Of a DNA stretch of 64,000 nt, positions 24,648 to 33,233 are shown in pieces. Below the pieces are notes generated by a model. The model had not been told where the DNA came from and did no database searches. It was given only the letters and a program-made list of their open reading frames with translations. Positions within the stretch are counted from its first letter, which is position 1. Every line of letters starts with the position of its first letter. Source of the stretch: Celeribacter baekdonensis (GTDB lineage Bacteria > Pseudomonadota > Alphaproteobacteria > Rhodobacterales > Rhodobacteraceae); assembly GCF_003047105.1 (NCBI RefSeq), contig NZ_CP028473.1:59421-123420 (forward strand), in the 5' to 3' direction. Both the position numbers and the translations under genes were made by a program.

Positions 24648-25106
24648 ATGATGAATAACAATGTCATAGGTGAATCCCCCTCGCAAAAACGCGGGCTGGG
24701 CGCGTCCCTTCGCCTCGCCAATCATCTCTATGGCAAGCTGTTGCAAAAGCGTTTGATCGATTCTGATCTGAGCATGGCGCAATACATCCATCTCAGGACA
24801 CTGAAAGAAGAAGGACGCCTCAGCCAATCGGAACTCTCCGCACAGCTCGGCATCGAAAAAGCCTCATCGACGCGTGTCCTTGACGAGCTCGCACAGAGAA
24901 ACCTCATCCGCCGCGAACGTCATAAACAGGACAGGCGCATGATCATCGTCAGCCTATCGGAAGAGGGGCATAAGAAAATCGACGAGGCCATGTCCTCGGC
25001 CAAAGTCGCCGCCAGACTCGCCTCCGAAAATTTCGACGAGGGCGAATTGCTCCAGCTTTTCGCTTCGCTGGACAAAATCATCAAAACTCTCTCGACCGCC
25101 ACCTGA
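24648..25106 (+). CDS. MarR-family transcriptional regulator (MarR1)
   Basis: 152 aa. The winged helix is clear: EGRLSQSELSAQLGIEKASS (recognition helix region) followed by RVLDELAQRNLIRRERHKQD and the wing DRRMIIVSLSEEG, where D-x-R is the typical wing motif. It is transcribed away from the Rieske/amidohydrolase operon, with two matching palindromes between them. It most likely represses that operon and itself and responds to a phenolic or aromatic acid. Converges on the EamA gene with a 21-bp gap. Confidence 0.9.
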   Translation: MMNNNVIGESPSQKRGLGASLRLANHLYGKLLQKRLIDSDLSMAQYIHLRTLKEEGRLSQSELSAQLGIEKASSTRVLDELAQRNLIRRERHKQDRRMIIVSLSEEGHKKIDEAMSSAKVAARLASENFDEGELLQLFASLDKIIKTLSTAT

Positions 25107-25127
25107 GCAGCGCTCGGGAAACCGAGA

Positions 25128-26063
25128 TCATGACAGAACCGGAGCGAGGGCCAGCAGGATCACCCCTGTCCCGGCCATCGCAGAGGACAGGTAGAACCTG
25201 CGTCCGGGGCGGTTTTCGGTTTTGAAGACATAAGCCGCAAACCAGACGGCAAAGAACATTTCGACAGACGAGATAAGCGCGACCACGGTCACATCGGCCA
25301 ACATCAAGGCAAAAAACAACGTGATCTGCCCCGTGCTCATCGCCACGGCAGCCAAAAGCTGCCAGCCGCTCGGTTTCTCCAGCAGGGCGCGAAGCTGTGT
25401 CTGAGGGCTGTAACGCAAAATCGCAGACGCACCAAACCAGAACAATCCAGTCAATGCGCCAACGAACACTCCGGCGAGCGGATCGGGCAAGTATTGCATG
25501 GCCATCTTGCGCGCGACCAGAGAACTGCCGTAGCCCCCAGCCGATCCAAGAGCCAGCAAACGCCCCTTTTGCCGCTCCGCAGCGGGACGCTCTGAAATGA
25601 CGCCGGGAAGACCCGAACGGCGCGACGGGCTTGTCATCATCACGACCACGCCCGTGGTGACCAGAAGAAAGGCGACCATGATCGCCGGGGTCATCACCTC
25701 TCCAAGAAAGAAAAAGGCCAAAACGGCGGCGAAAACCGGAATGAGTCTGCGGATCAGCCCGGTTTCGATCGCTCCCGCTAGTTCCACCGACCGAAAAAGC
25801 GTCAGTCGCCCCAAAACATTTCCCAAAAGCCCGGCGAGGACAAAATAGCCCACGCCGAGAAAGACCGCCGACCCATATTCGGGCAGCGGCGGGCCGATCA
25901 AAAGCCAGAGCCCCCCGGAGACCGTGGCGGTCGTGACAATGGACAGGAACACATCGTTGCCGCGTCCCCGGGCGGATTGAGCACTCTTGACGATGGCAAC
26001 AGAACTCAACGCATAACAAAAAGCTCCGAATACGGCCAGAAGCCCCCCGAAAACCGCTATCAT
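25128..26063 (-). CDS. EamA/DMT-family transporter
   Basis: 311 aa from ATG 26063, GGAGG upstream. Ten hydrophobic segments arranged as two EamA repeats; the first ends near VVVMMTSPSRRSG and the second contains LALGSAGGYGSSLVARKMAM and TVVALISSVEMFFAVWFAAY. Members are drug/metabolite transporters, often exporters of amino acids or small organics. It is the last gene in the run decarboxylase-hypothetical-EamA and could export a pathway product or toxic intermediate. Direction and substrate are unknown. Confidence 0.85.
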   Translation of the reverse strand: MIAVFGGLLAVFGAFCYALSSVAIVKSAQSARGRGNDVFLSIVTTATVSGGLWLLIGPPLPEYGSAVFLGVGYFVLAGLLGNVLGRLTLFRSVELAGAIETGLIRRLIPVFAAVLAFFFLGEVMTPAIMVAFLLVTTGVVVMMTSPSRRSGLPGVISERPAAERQKGRLLALGSAGGYGSSLVARKMAMQYLPDPLAGVFVGALTGLFWFGASAILRYSPQTQLRALLEKPSGWQLLAAVAMSTGQITLFFALMLADVTVVALISSVEMFFAVWFAAYVFKTENRPGRRFYLSSAMAGTGVILLALAPVLS

Positions 26064-26091
26064 GGGAATGCCTCCGACATGCCGCTGTTGA

Positions 26092-26541
26092 TCAGCGGGC
26101 CCCTTCACATATTTTTTGCAGGAAACGATCCGAAGCCATCACCTCACGCAGCGGCATTTTCTTTTGCGCTTCATCAAGCTCGGAAGAATAACTCAGCCCC
26201 TGCCCGTCCCAGAACCACCAATAGATAATCTCGCCCTGCTTGCCGCGCACAGGCATGCGGAACATCGGGAATTTGCGTTCGCCATAAGGAATCTCGGCCT
26301 CTCCGATCTTGCTATGCGGCAGATTGAGCTTTTTCAGCACACCGGCAAGCGGCACCATTGCAATGGACTCTTCCTCTTTGCCGGAAAAAAGGCTAGCGAC
26401 GTTATCGGGCCGCTTTTGATACGGCCCGTTCAGGAATTTCACGACAGGCGGATAGCTTGGGTGCGCATGGGTGACCTGCACATAGGCCAGCCCATCGTCC
26501 GTCTCGATTTCGACGATATCGCCGGGTTTATATTCTTCCAT
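26092..26541 (-). CDS. Hypothetical protein linked to the decarboxylase gene (149 aa)
   Basis: ATG 26541 with GAGGGG upstream, 13 bp after the decarboxylase-like gene. The N-terminus (MEEYKPGDIVEIETDDG followed by YVQVTHAHPSY) looks like a small beta-barrel. The C-terminal half has YWWFWDGQGLSYSSELD. No catalytic motif recognised. Its place in a catabolic operon suggests an accessory or lid protein for the decarboxylase or transporter, but this is context only. Confidence 0.62.
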   Translation of the reverse strand: MEEYKPGDIVEIETDDGLAYVQVTHAHPSYPPVVKFLNGPYQKRPDNVASLFSGKEEESIAMVPLAGVLKKLNLPHSKIGEAEIPYGERKFPMFRMPVRGKQGEIIYWWFWDGQGLSYSSELDEAQKKMPLREVMASDRFLQKICEGAR

Positions 26542-26554
26542 TTCGACTATCCCC

Positions 26555-27547
26555 TCAAAGGCTGTAGGCTTCCAACGTGGACGGATGGAACAGTTCCTCG
26601 ATCTTGACGCGACGCGGCGACAGACCCTGGCTGGCATGATAGTCTAGGAAACGGTCGAGTACATGAGCGTTGTCAGCAACCCCATAGCTCCAGGGGTCTT
26701 TGCCCATCAGCGCATGCACCCGGTTCAGGTTGTCCTCGACAAAGGGCATGGTGACCTTGGTCGCCGAGGTGTCCGACAGGGCCTCTTCGGCCAATCGTTT
26801 CGATTGGGTAAAGGCCTTGAGCAAGGCCGCGGGCAGGAACGGATATTCTTCGGCGAGACTGCGACGCACACCCAACACATGCATGATCGGGAAAATCTTC
26901 GTTCGTTTAAAATAATCTTCGGCCGTCGTGATGCTGTCCGCGAACAGCCGCCCGACATGCGGATGACCTTCGGAGAAACAGCGCGGCCAGCGCGGACCGA
27001 TAAACCCGTCGATCTCGCCCGCTTCCAGCATGCTGTTGAGCGTGGCCCCTTCGGGGGCATCGACCATGGTGATATCGTCGGGCAGTTGCACCTTGATCTT
27101 TTCAGGCCGTCCGGGCGTGTCCATGCCGCCGCGCACCCAAGTGATATCGGAGGGTTTGACGCCGTAATCCTCTTCCAGGATGCCACGCACCCAGACGTTG
27201 GCTGAGAGCTGATATTCAGCGATCCCGATGCGCTTGCCCTTCAGGTCCTCGGGCTTCTCGATGCCTTTGTCCGTGCGGATATAGACCGAAGTATGCCGGA
27301 ACGCCCGGCTCAGAAAGACCGGGATCGCCACATAATGCGGGTTCCCCCGCGCGACCGAGATGGAATAGGACGACAGCGAAATTTCACTGATATCGAAGGC
27401 CTCGTGCCGGAAGGCGCGAAAGAACATTTCCTCCGGCGACAATAGCATCGGAATGGGATCGACGCCGTCGATCTGCACCCGGCCATCCACGATGGCCCGC
27501 GTCCTGTCGTAATTGCCCATGGCCAGAGATAGCTTGAGATTGGTCAT
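26555..27547 (-). CDS. 4,5-dihydroxyphthalate decarboxylase-like protein
   Basis: 330 aa from ATG 27547, which overlaps the previous stop by four bases (ATGA). The sequence follows the OphC/Pht5-type family, which has a periplasmic-binding-protein fold without a signal peptide: LSLAMGNYDRTRAIVDGRVQ at the start, SPEEMFFRAFRHEAFDISE, then DLKGKRIGIAEYQLSANVWV and ITWVRGGMDTPGR. Characterised members decarboxylate 4,5-dihydroxyphthalate to protocatechuate. Coupling to a Gfo/Idh dehydrogenase and a PDR reductase repeats the gene set of phthalate 4,5-dioxygenase pathways. The true substrate may be a related dicarboxylate. Confidence 0.75.
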   Translation of the reverse strand: MTNLKLSLAMGNYDRTRAIVDGRVQIDGVDPIPMLLSPEEMFFRAFRHEAFDISEISLSSYSISVARGNPHYVAIPVFLSRAFRHTSVYIRTDKGIEKPEDLKGKRIGIAEYQLSANVWVRGILEEDYGVKPSDITWVRGGMDTPGRPEKIKVQLPDDITMVDAPEGATLNSMLEAGEIDGFIGPRWPRCFSEGHPHVGRLFADSITTAEDYFKRTKIFPIMHVLGVRRSLAEEYPFLPAALLKAFTQSKRLAEEALSDTSATKVTMPFVEDNLNRVHALMGKDPWSYGVADNAHVLDRFLDYHASQGLSPRRVKIEELFHPSTLEAYSL

Positions 27548-28730
27548 TCTGTCGGTTCCTCGTGTTTCGTTCTGCACTGATACTGCAAGTCGACCGGTTG
27601 GCCGGCAGCGGCGGATGTCAGGATTGCGTGGCAAACCTCAAGGCTTGCGAGCCCCCATGCGCCGGTTTGATCCGGCGCCGTGCCCTTGCGCACCGCATCG
27701 ACCACAGCGTCGAGCACGGTTCGGCGGGGGGCGGGCCCAAAGGGGGCTTCGATGAAGTGCCGCTCGGTGTCACCGAAAACTTCGATCCCGTCCGGCGTCA
27801 GTTTGAGATCGGCACGGTCACACAAAGCGATGACCGGACCAAAATGTTCGTTATGCGATGCCTCGATCGTCGTCCCGCTGCCGAAGGTCCGTGTAGCTTT
27901 GAGCCGGGCTTCGTCATCGGGGTTGAGGTTCATGAGCGCACGGCGGGCTCCGCCATAGGCCCCCGTCTTTTTCGGCTGGCCCAATTCTCCGACATCGTTC
28001 ATCCAGATGTCGCTATCAAAATGCGCATAGCCGGAATAGGTCAGATTGGCGACACAGCCCGTCTCGAAACTCATAAGGGCGGTAAACGCACCCTCTGTCG
28101 GACGTTTTGGATCCCAAGCGCCGGTCATCGCGTAGATGTTTTTGGCCATGCCACCGGCCAGCCGCCGCACCACGTCGATCTGGTGAATGGCCTGGCTGAA
28201 CAGGACCCCGCCCCCTTCTTCGGTGCGCAACTCTTCGGGGCGACGCGGGCGATAGAGAAAATCGGTATAATTCAGCGCCTGAATCATCCGCAATTGACCG
28301 AACTCCCCGCTTTCGATCAGGCGCGCGGCCAGATCCACGGGGGATCAAAGCTATGGCTCGGACCGACGATCAGATGCACACCGGCCTCGTCGGCGGCGCG
28401 CACCATCCGCTCGGCATCCTCCATGGAGATGGCCAGAGGCTTTTCCACCAGAATATGTTTGCCCGCCTGCGCCGCAGCCAGCACATGATCTATATGCATC
28501 TGATGCGGTGTGGCGATGTAGATCGCCTCGACCGAAGGGTCGGCACATAATTCATCGACCGTTTCATATGCCGCGCCGCCATAGTCCCGGACGAAAGCCG
28601 CACGGCTTTCTTCGCGGGGGGCAGCAGCGGCCACGAGTTTGACACGCGGATCGGCATCGAAGGTCGGCACCATGAGCATGAAAGCACGCCCCAGCCCAGC
28701 AACGCCAAGACGGACGGGATCAGAGGTCAA
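27544..28730 (-). pseudogene. Gfo/Idh/MocA-family dehydrogenase with a single-base frameshift
   Basis: Two frames together form one protein. 28730-28320 encodes the Rossmann part (RLGVAGLGRAFM, then IATPHQMHIDHVLAAAQAGK and HILVEKPLAISMEDAERMV). From 28338 to 27544 the rest continues with LAARLIESGEFGQLRMIQAL and GGVLFSQAIHQIDVVRRL (catalytic-domain His/Asp). The junction falls at a run of five G (28339-28343); one more base would restore a continuous frame. A TTG start at 28730 has GGAGG upstream. In phthalate pathways the family member is the cis-dihydrodiol dehydrogenase. Either a true mutation or a homopolymer reading error. Confidence 0.8.
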
Positions 28731-29658
28731 GAACCAGCCTCCCCGACTTGGCGCGCGACACGCAGATCATCACATAATCGTCTTTTTCCTCATCCATCAG
28801 AACCATGTCCCGATGATCGGCATCACCACTCAGAAGACGGGTCTTGCAGGTGCCGCAGGTGCCGCTCTCACAGGAGCTGGAGGTTGCAAAGCCGGCATCC
28901 CGCAGCGCTTCGAGAATCGAGCGGTCCTCGGGAACCTTCACGACTTCACCGCTTTTCTTCAATTCGACTTCAAAAGGCACATCATCGTCGCGTACGACGT
29001 CGACGGGTTTGAAGTCCTCGAAATGGATACGTCCCTCGGGCCAGTGACCCGACACGGCCTTAATCTCTTCCATCAAGGGTTTGGGTCCGCAGCAGAAGAC
29101 ATGCGTGGCCCGGGGCGTCACCAGATCGTCCCAGAAATCATAGACCTGATCGAGATCGCCATTGTCATGGTGAACGATGATCCGGCCTTCGAAAACAGCG
29201 TTCAACTCGTCCAGATAGGCGGACTCTTCCGCGCTCCGACTGACATAAATGATCCTGAGCGCCTTGCCCTTTTTATCGAGGTAGCGCGCCATGGCATAGA
29301 TCGGCGTAATGCCGATACCGCCCGCGATCAGCAGGTATTTCTGCACATCGGTCAGTGGGAAATCGTTCTCCGGCGCTTCGATATTGAGCTCGGTTCCCTC
29401 CTGTGCGTCCTCGTGCATGGACGCCGATCCGCCGCGCGACTGCGGCTCACGTTTGACTGCGATCACGTATTCCTTGGGTGTTTCCCCATCGTTTACTAGG
29501 GAATACCGGCGCATCGCTCCCGAAGGCGTTTCCAGAGTGATATGGGCCCCCGGTGCAAAATCCGGCAAATCAACGGCCTCGACCGGCACCAGAGTGAATT
29601 CAGAGATGCTTGGCGTTAAATCGCGTCGTTTGTCGACGCGCATTTTTATTTGCTCCAT
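28720..29658 (-). CDS. PDR/VanB-family oxygenase reductase
   Basis: 312 aa from ATG 29658 (MEQIKMR), with GGAGG 7 nt upstream. Domain order is the phthalate-dioxygenase-reductase one: flavin domain with RRYSLVND (FMN-binding RxYS), NAD domain starting GGIGITPIYAMA and ending VFCCGPKPLM, then a C-terminal plant-type ferredoxin with SSSCESGTCGTCKTRLLSG and a final cysteine in MICVS. It supplies electrons to the Rieske oxygenase encoded 1.4 kb upstream. The gene overlaps the Gfo/Idh gene by 11 nt and is preceded by a CTTAG palindrome. Confidence 0.93.
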   Translation of the reverse strand: MEQIKMRVDKRRDLTPSISEFTLVPVEAVDLPDFAPGAHITLETPSGAMRRYSLVNDGETPKEYVIAVKREPQSRGGSASMHEDAQEGTELNIEAPENDFPLTDVQKYLLIAGGIGITPIYAMARYLDKKGKALRIIYVSRSAEESAYLDELNAVFEGRIIVHHDNGDLDQVYDFWDDLVTPRATHVFCCGPKPLMEEIKAVSGHWPEGRIHFEDFKPVDVVRDDDVPFEVELKKSGEVVKVPEDRSILEALRDAGFATSSSCESGTCGTCKTRLLSGDADHRDMVLMDEEKDDYVMICVSRAKSGRLVLDL

Positions 29659-29693
29659 AAAATCCTCCCGATCTGTTCGCAGCACCCCATCAA

Positions 29694-29707
29694 CTTAGAT
29701 AGCTAAG
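29694..29707. promoter_or_regulatory. CTTAG palindrome upstream of the reductase operon
   Basis: CTTAGATAGCTAAG, embedded in longer perfect 8-bp arms CAACTTAG / CTAAGTTG (29691-29710). It lies 36-49 bp upstream of the reductase start. This is the most symmetric member of a family of five related sites and a good candidate for MarR-type control. Confidence 0.7.
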
Positions 29708-29798
29708 TTGATGAAGTCAACATTCGAACCCCTTGTTCGTCCAGTGTTTTGGCTCAGATAAATCCGTCCCGGCCATTTCATCTGGCCACCAGTAGGCA

Positions 29799-30944
29799 TC
29801 ACCGCATCTCAGAGCCCACAAGCACCCGGCGATCCAAGTCCTGCGGCCTGCGACAGCCGGTAAAAATCATGGTTCGGCGTATTTCTTCCTCAAGAATCGA
29901 CAGCGCCCGCGCAACCCCGACATGCCCGCCAGCCGCCAGACCGTAAAGCGGAGCACGTCCCAGAAGAACGCCCTGCGCTCCCAGCGCAAGCGCCTTCACG
30001 ACATCGCTGCCCCGCCGTATCCCGCCATCGAGCAACACGGTCGCGCTATCGCCCAACCGATCCGCGATCTCTTCGAGAACCGACAGCGTCGCAGGCGCTC
30101 CGTCAAGCTGGCGTCCCCCGTGGTTTGAGACCACCACACCGTCCACCCCCTCATCGCGCGCCCGCAAGGCATCGGCGGCACACATCACTCCTTTGATCAG
30201 AAGCGGTCCGCTCCACTGTTTTCGGATACGTCGCACATCGTCCCATGAGAAATTCGGATTGCGCTGCGAGCGGGTGAAGTCCGCCAACTCCTTGTCGCTG
30301 GCCCCCTCCCCCAGAAACGCCGTCAGGTTTTCGAACCGGGGCCGGTGTTTACCCAGCCATACGGACGTCAGCCATCTCGGGTGCATCAAACCGTCGAGAA
30401 GGATCGGAGCACTCATTTTGATTTCATGTGAGAACCCATGTCTCAGGTCACGCTCACGCTTTCCGCCGACCAGCGAATCCACCGTGATCATCAGTGCGGA
30501 ATATCCGGCGGCGGCGGCACGATCGATCAGTGCTTTTGAAAAATCGGGCTTACCCCATGGGTAAAGCTGAAACCACTGCGGTGCGGAGCCCTGTCTGGCG
30601 ATCTCTTCCATGGAGGTGTTCGACGCCGTGGACAGCGCGAAACCAATCCCTGCCTCATCCGCCGCACGCGCCAGATGCACATCCCCTTGCGGCCAGTAAA
30701 GCCCGTTCAATCCGGTGGGGCCGATCAGTAAGGGGGTGGAATAGCGCTGGCCGAAAATCTTCGTCGTCAGATCAACATCCCCACCCGAAAGAATGCGGGG
30801 CTGCAGATGAATGCGCTCGAAAGCCTGCCGGTTGGCCCGAAGCGTGATCTCGTCTTCGGCAGCGCCATCCAGATAATCGAACACGACAGCGGGCAGTCGG
30901 GCCTGCGCGCGGCAGCGCAGATCGTCGATATTTATGGCCTTCAT
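29799..30944 (-). CDS. FMN-dependent alpha-hydroxy-acid oxidase/dehydrogenase (mandelate/lactate type)
   Basis: 381 aa; start at ATG 30944 (MKAINIDDL). Family signatures in order: FDYLDGAAEDEITLRANR near the N-terminus, PLLIGPTGLNGLYWPQGD, SALMITVDSLVGGKRERD, and the active-site VVSNHGGRQLDGAP containing the catalytic His and Arg, then VLLDGGIRRGSDVVKALALG for FMN phosphate binding. It oxidises a 2-hydroxy acid to the 2-oxo acid, on the membrane side if a mandelate-dehydrogenase-like insertion (about 170-215) is present. Paired with the ThDP decarboxylase and aldehyde dehydrogenases of the same island, a mandelate-like route is conceivable. Confidence 0.88.
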   Translation of the reverse strand: MKAINIDDLRCRAQARLPAVVFDYLDGAAEDEITLRANRQAFERIHLQPRILSGGDVDLTTKIFGQRYSTPLLIGPTGLNGLYWPQGDVHLARAADEAGIGFALSTASNTSMEEIARQGSAPQWFQLYPWGKPDFSKALIDRAAAAGYSALMITVDSLVGGKRERDLRHGFSHEIKMSAPILLDGLMHPRWLTSVWLGKHRPRFENLTAFLGEGASDKELADFTRSQRNPNFSWDDVRRIRKQWSGPLLIKGVMCAADALRARDEGVDGVVVSNHGGRQLDGAPATLSVLEEIADRLGDSATVLLDGGIRRGSDVVKALALGAQGVLLGRAPLYGLAAGGHVGVARALSILEEEIRRTMIFTGCRRPQDLDRRVLVGSEMR

Positions 30945-31028
30945 GGCCTGGTTTCCGGTGTATCTCATATCTCGGGATTACAACTCCGCCGCCGGGCGTA
31001 CCGCGCGGTTCGGATATACATAAAAATC

Positions 31029-31050
31029 CGCCCGACAAGAAAGCCGGGCG
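31029..31050 (-). terminator. Terminator after the Rieske oxygenase gene
   Basis: CGCCCG and CGGGCG form a stem around a 10-nt loop, followed on the minus strand by GGATTTTTAT. It lies 26 bp after the oxygenase stop, so the hydroxy-acid oxidase downstream probably has its own promoter or depends on read-through. Confidence 0.65.
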
Positions 31051-31075
31051 AATTGGGGAGAAATATGATCAATGA

Positions 31076-32356
31076 TTACTCGGCGGCCTCTGTGGCTCCG
31101 GACGTATCGACGAGTGTGCGCCAGTCGACCTCTTTCGGGTAAACCCCCTCATGAGAGGCGATCTTGGCTTGCGGGACCTCGGAACCAGTGCCGATAGCTT
31201 CTCCGCCCTCGGCAACCTTCTTGGCCGCATCCGCCATTAGACGGCGAAACTCGACGATCGCAAGATCCGAGGCGCCCAACACGTCGGTGTGGCGCTGCAC
31301 GCGGCTGCCCATCGACACCCACATCACAATATCCTCGTTCGGGATACCGTCGACACCCGTGAAGTGACCCTCTTTCATCCGCTCGCGATCCTGCAGGAAG
31401 TCGTTCTCGAGCGTCCGAAGCGTCCGCCATTTGTGATCCACATCCACGCCGGGAACGGCATGGGCGAATTTGCGCCATTCCTCGGTCGATGGCACGTTCG
31501 GACCCCCGAAAGCGAGGAAGTGGAAGGCCGTTTCATCGTCGTTGATCGGCACGATCACGCTGGCCACCTTGTAGTTGTTGTTCGGCGGGATCAGCGAGTA
31601 ATAGGGCGCGATGAATTCGGTGATGCGCAGGTAATGATGCGTCGCCGCATTCTTGATCGGCTTGCGGATCGCCGCATAGTGAAACCCGTAGCTGGTGGTT
31701 TCGGTCTGCATCCGCGGTGCCTTGTCGGTCGAGGGCCGGTACCAGGATTTGTCATCGGCCGCGGCGCCTTCGACCCGGGCAGGAACCATAGTGGACGAGT
31801 GCAGCGAAGACGAATGCGCACTGTCGATCTGACCTTCATGAATCTGTGCCCAGTTGGCCGGAACGCGAATTTTAAGGATTGCGACCGGGGTGTCCTCCGT
31901 CGGGGCAAAAGCCGGCGGTTGGAATTCGGGCATCTCATCCTTGTCGCCGAGCCAGGCCCAGACGAAGCCACCCCATTCACGCACCGGATAGGAGCGCTGT
32001 TTGACCTTGTCCATGAGCGGGCTGCCCTCGGGCTCGGAGGACATCGCCACTACGTTGCCGTCCACATCCATTTTCCAGCCGTGGTACAGGCACCGCAGAC
32101 CGCATTCCTCGTTGCGGCCATAGACCAGCGAGGCTTTGCGGTGCGGGCAGAGCTCGTCAAGCATGCCAAGCCGACCATTGGTGTCACGAAAAGCGACATA
32201 GCTTTCACCCAGCACCTCGACCCGAAGCGGCTTTCCATCGGGCTCTGCCACCTCTTCGATCAGACAGACAGGTGTCCAGTGCTGACGCATGAGTTGCGCC
32301 ATCGGTGCATCTCCCGTCACGCGGGTCAGCAGTTCATTCTCTTCGGGTGTTAGCAT
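31076..32356 (-). CDS. Rieske non-heme iron oxygenase alpha subunit (phthalate 4,5-dioxygenase-like)
   Basis: 426 aa from ATG 32356 with GGAGG upstream. The Rieske centre is C70-P-H72 and C89-L-Y-H92; the mononuclear iron site is D178-x-x-H181-x4-H186 (GQIDSAHSSSLH). The opening LTPEENELLTRVTGDAPM and the 'QLMRQHWTPVCL' block are typical of the phthalate 4,5-dioxygenase oxygenase subfamily, which works as a homo-oligomer without a beta subunit, consistent with no beta gene here. Its partner reductase is encoded downstream. Controlled by a CTTAG palindrome 50 bp upstream of the start. Confidence 0.92.
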   Translation of the reverse strand: MLTPEENELLTRVTGDAPMAQLMRQHWTPVCLIEEVAEPDGKPLRVEVLGESYVAFRDTNGRLGMLDELCPHRKASLVYGRNEECGLRCLYHGWKMDVDGNVVAMSSEPEGSPLMDKVKQRSYPVREWGGFVWAWLGDKDEMPEFQPPAFAPTEDTPVAILKIRVPANWAQIHEGQIDSAHSSSLHSSTMVPARVEGAAADDKSWYRPSTDKAPRMQTETTSYGFHYAAIRKPIKNAATHHYLRITEFIAPYYSLIPPNNNYKVASVIVPINDDETAFHFLAFGGPNVPSTEEWRKFAHAVPGVDVDHKWRTLRTLENDFLQDRERMKEGHFTGVDGIPNEDIVMWVSMGSRVQRHTDVLGASDLAIVEFRRLMADAAKKVAEGGEAIGTGSEVPQAKIASHEGVYPKEVDWRTLVDTSGATEAAE

Positions 32357-32405
32357 ATGACCTCCTCCATACGACGATGAATCAATTTTCAGAACTCGCA
32401 TCAAT

Positions 32406-32419
32406 CTTAGTTATCTAAG
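32406..32419. promoter_or_regulatory. CTTAG palindrome upstream of the oxygenase gene
   Basis: CTTAGTTATCTAAG, 5-bp perfect arms, 50-63 bp upstream of the oxygenase start. Same arms and spacing as the site at 29694. Confidence 0.68.
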
Positions 32420-32494
32420 TTTATTCTGTCAACAACCTGCGCAGTATAAAACATGTGCGCGGCGACAGCATTTTCGACGCCAGCGGTATCAGGT

Positions 32495-33061
32495 TTACCG
32501 CGAAAGCCAACCCCCCAGACGCCGGTTCAGGAACGGCAGGACGTAACCTGTGTTTAGCCCAGTCAACACCAGAGCAACCAGAAACAACGCCCCCGGCACC
32601 GGCAGCTGCGCCGTGATCGGTTGCAGCAAATAGAACAAAGCCACCAGCAAGGGATAAACGCCAATCATACTGAGCGCCCAACGCTTCCAGACCGGTGCCG
32701 GACGCGGCGGTTTGTCTTTGTCTGCGCTCAGATACGCGATCTCTATATCGAGCGGCGGAGTCTCCGGCATCGACGCCATCCGGCTCCTGATGGCCTGCGC
32801 CAGACGTTCAGGCAACTCCGGCATCTCGGCAACAAGACGGCATCCACGGGCACTGATGGAAAAACCATGCCGCTCGGCGCCCCGTTGCTCGGCAAATTGC
32901 AGAAAGGACACCAAGGGGTGGCGGGAAACATCCGCAGCGACAACATCACGGCAAATTTGTGCGACAGGAGCCGCGCGATCCGGCGCGACACCGAAAGACA
33001 GGGTGAACCCCGAGACACTCCCGGCCTCACGCTTGTTTGCGCTCTTGGTATTTGCGGACAT
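32495..33061 (-). CDS. Membrane-anchored ABM-like protein (188 aa)
   Basis: Start ATG 33061 with GGGGG upstream. The N-terminal soluble domain (about 1-110) is a single alpha/beta unit with VSRHPLVSFLQFAEQRGAER and RLAQAIRSRM. The C-terminus has two membrane helices (WKRWALSMIGVYPLLVALFY and ALFLVALVLTGLNTGYVLPF) followed by NRRLGGWL. This two-helix tail is familiar from membrane-bound 'antibiotic biosynthesis monooxygenase' (ABM) proteins, so I assign it there with caution. Placed between the oxygenase and the TRAP permease; role unknown. Confidence 0.6.
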   Translation of the reverse strand: MSANTKSANKREAGSVSGFTLSFGVAPDRAAPVAQICRDVVAADVSRHPLVSFLQFAEQRGAERHGFSISARGCRLVAEMPELPERLAQAIRSRMASMPETPPLDIEIAYLSADKDKPPRPAPVWKRWALSMIGVYPLLVALFYLLQPITAQLPVPGALFLVALVLTGLNTGYVLPFLNRRLGGWLSR

Positions 33062-33185
33062 TTTTCCCCCTGCAGACGGCGTATCATGCACGGAAAGTCT
33101 CATAATCATTGCATCATACGACTTTTACACAACGTTTCGTCATGGGCATGCGCCATGCCTGCATTCCGAAACGCCTTAAAATGTT

Positions 33186-33210
33186 GTGGCCACCCTGACA
33201 GGGTGGCCAC
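33186..33210 (-). terminator. Strong terminator-like hairpin after the TAXI-TRAP permease
   Basis: Perfect 10-bp stem GTGGCCACCC / GGGTGGCCAC with a 5-nt loop, 24 bp after the permease stop; minus-strand tail AACATTTT, plus-strand tail TTTCTT. It could also work in both directions. Confidence 0.72.
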
Positions 33211-33233
33211 TTTCTTCTGAGAATATGCCGGTC

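Noticed and set aside
31289..32353. Plus-strand ORF of 354 aa
   Set aside because: Antisense to the Rieske oxygenase gene with intact metal ligands.
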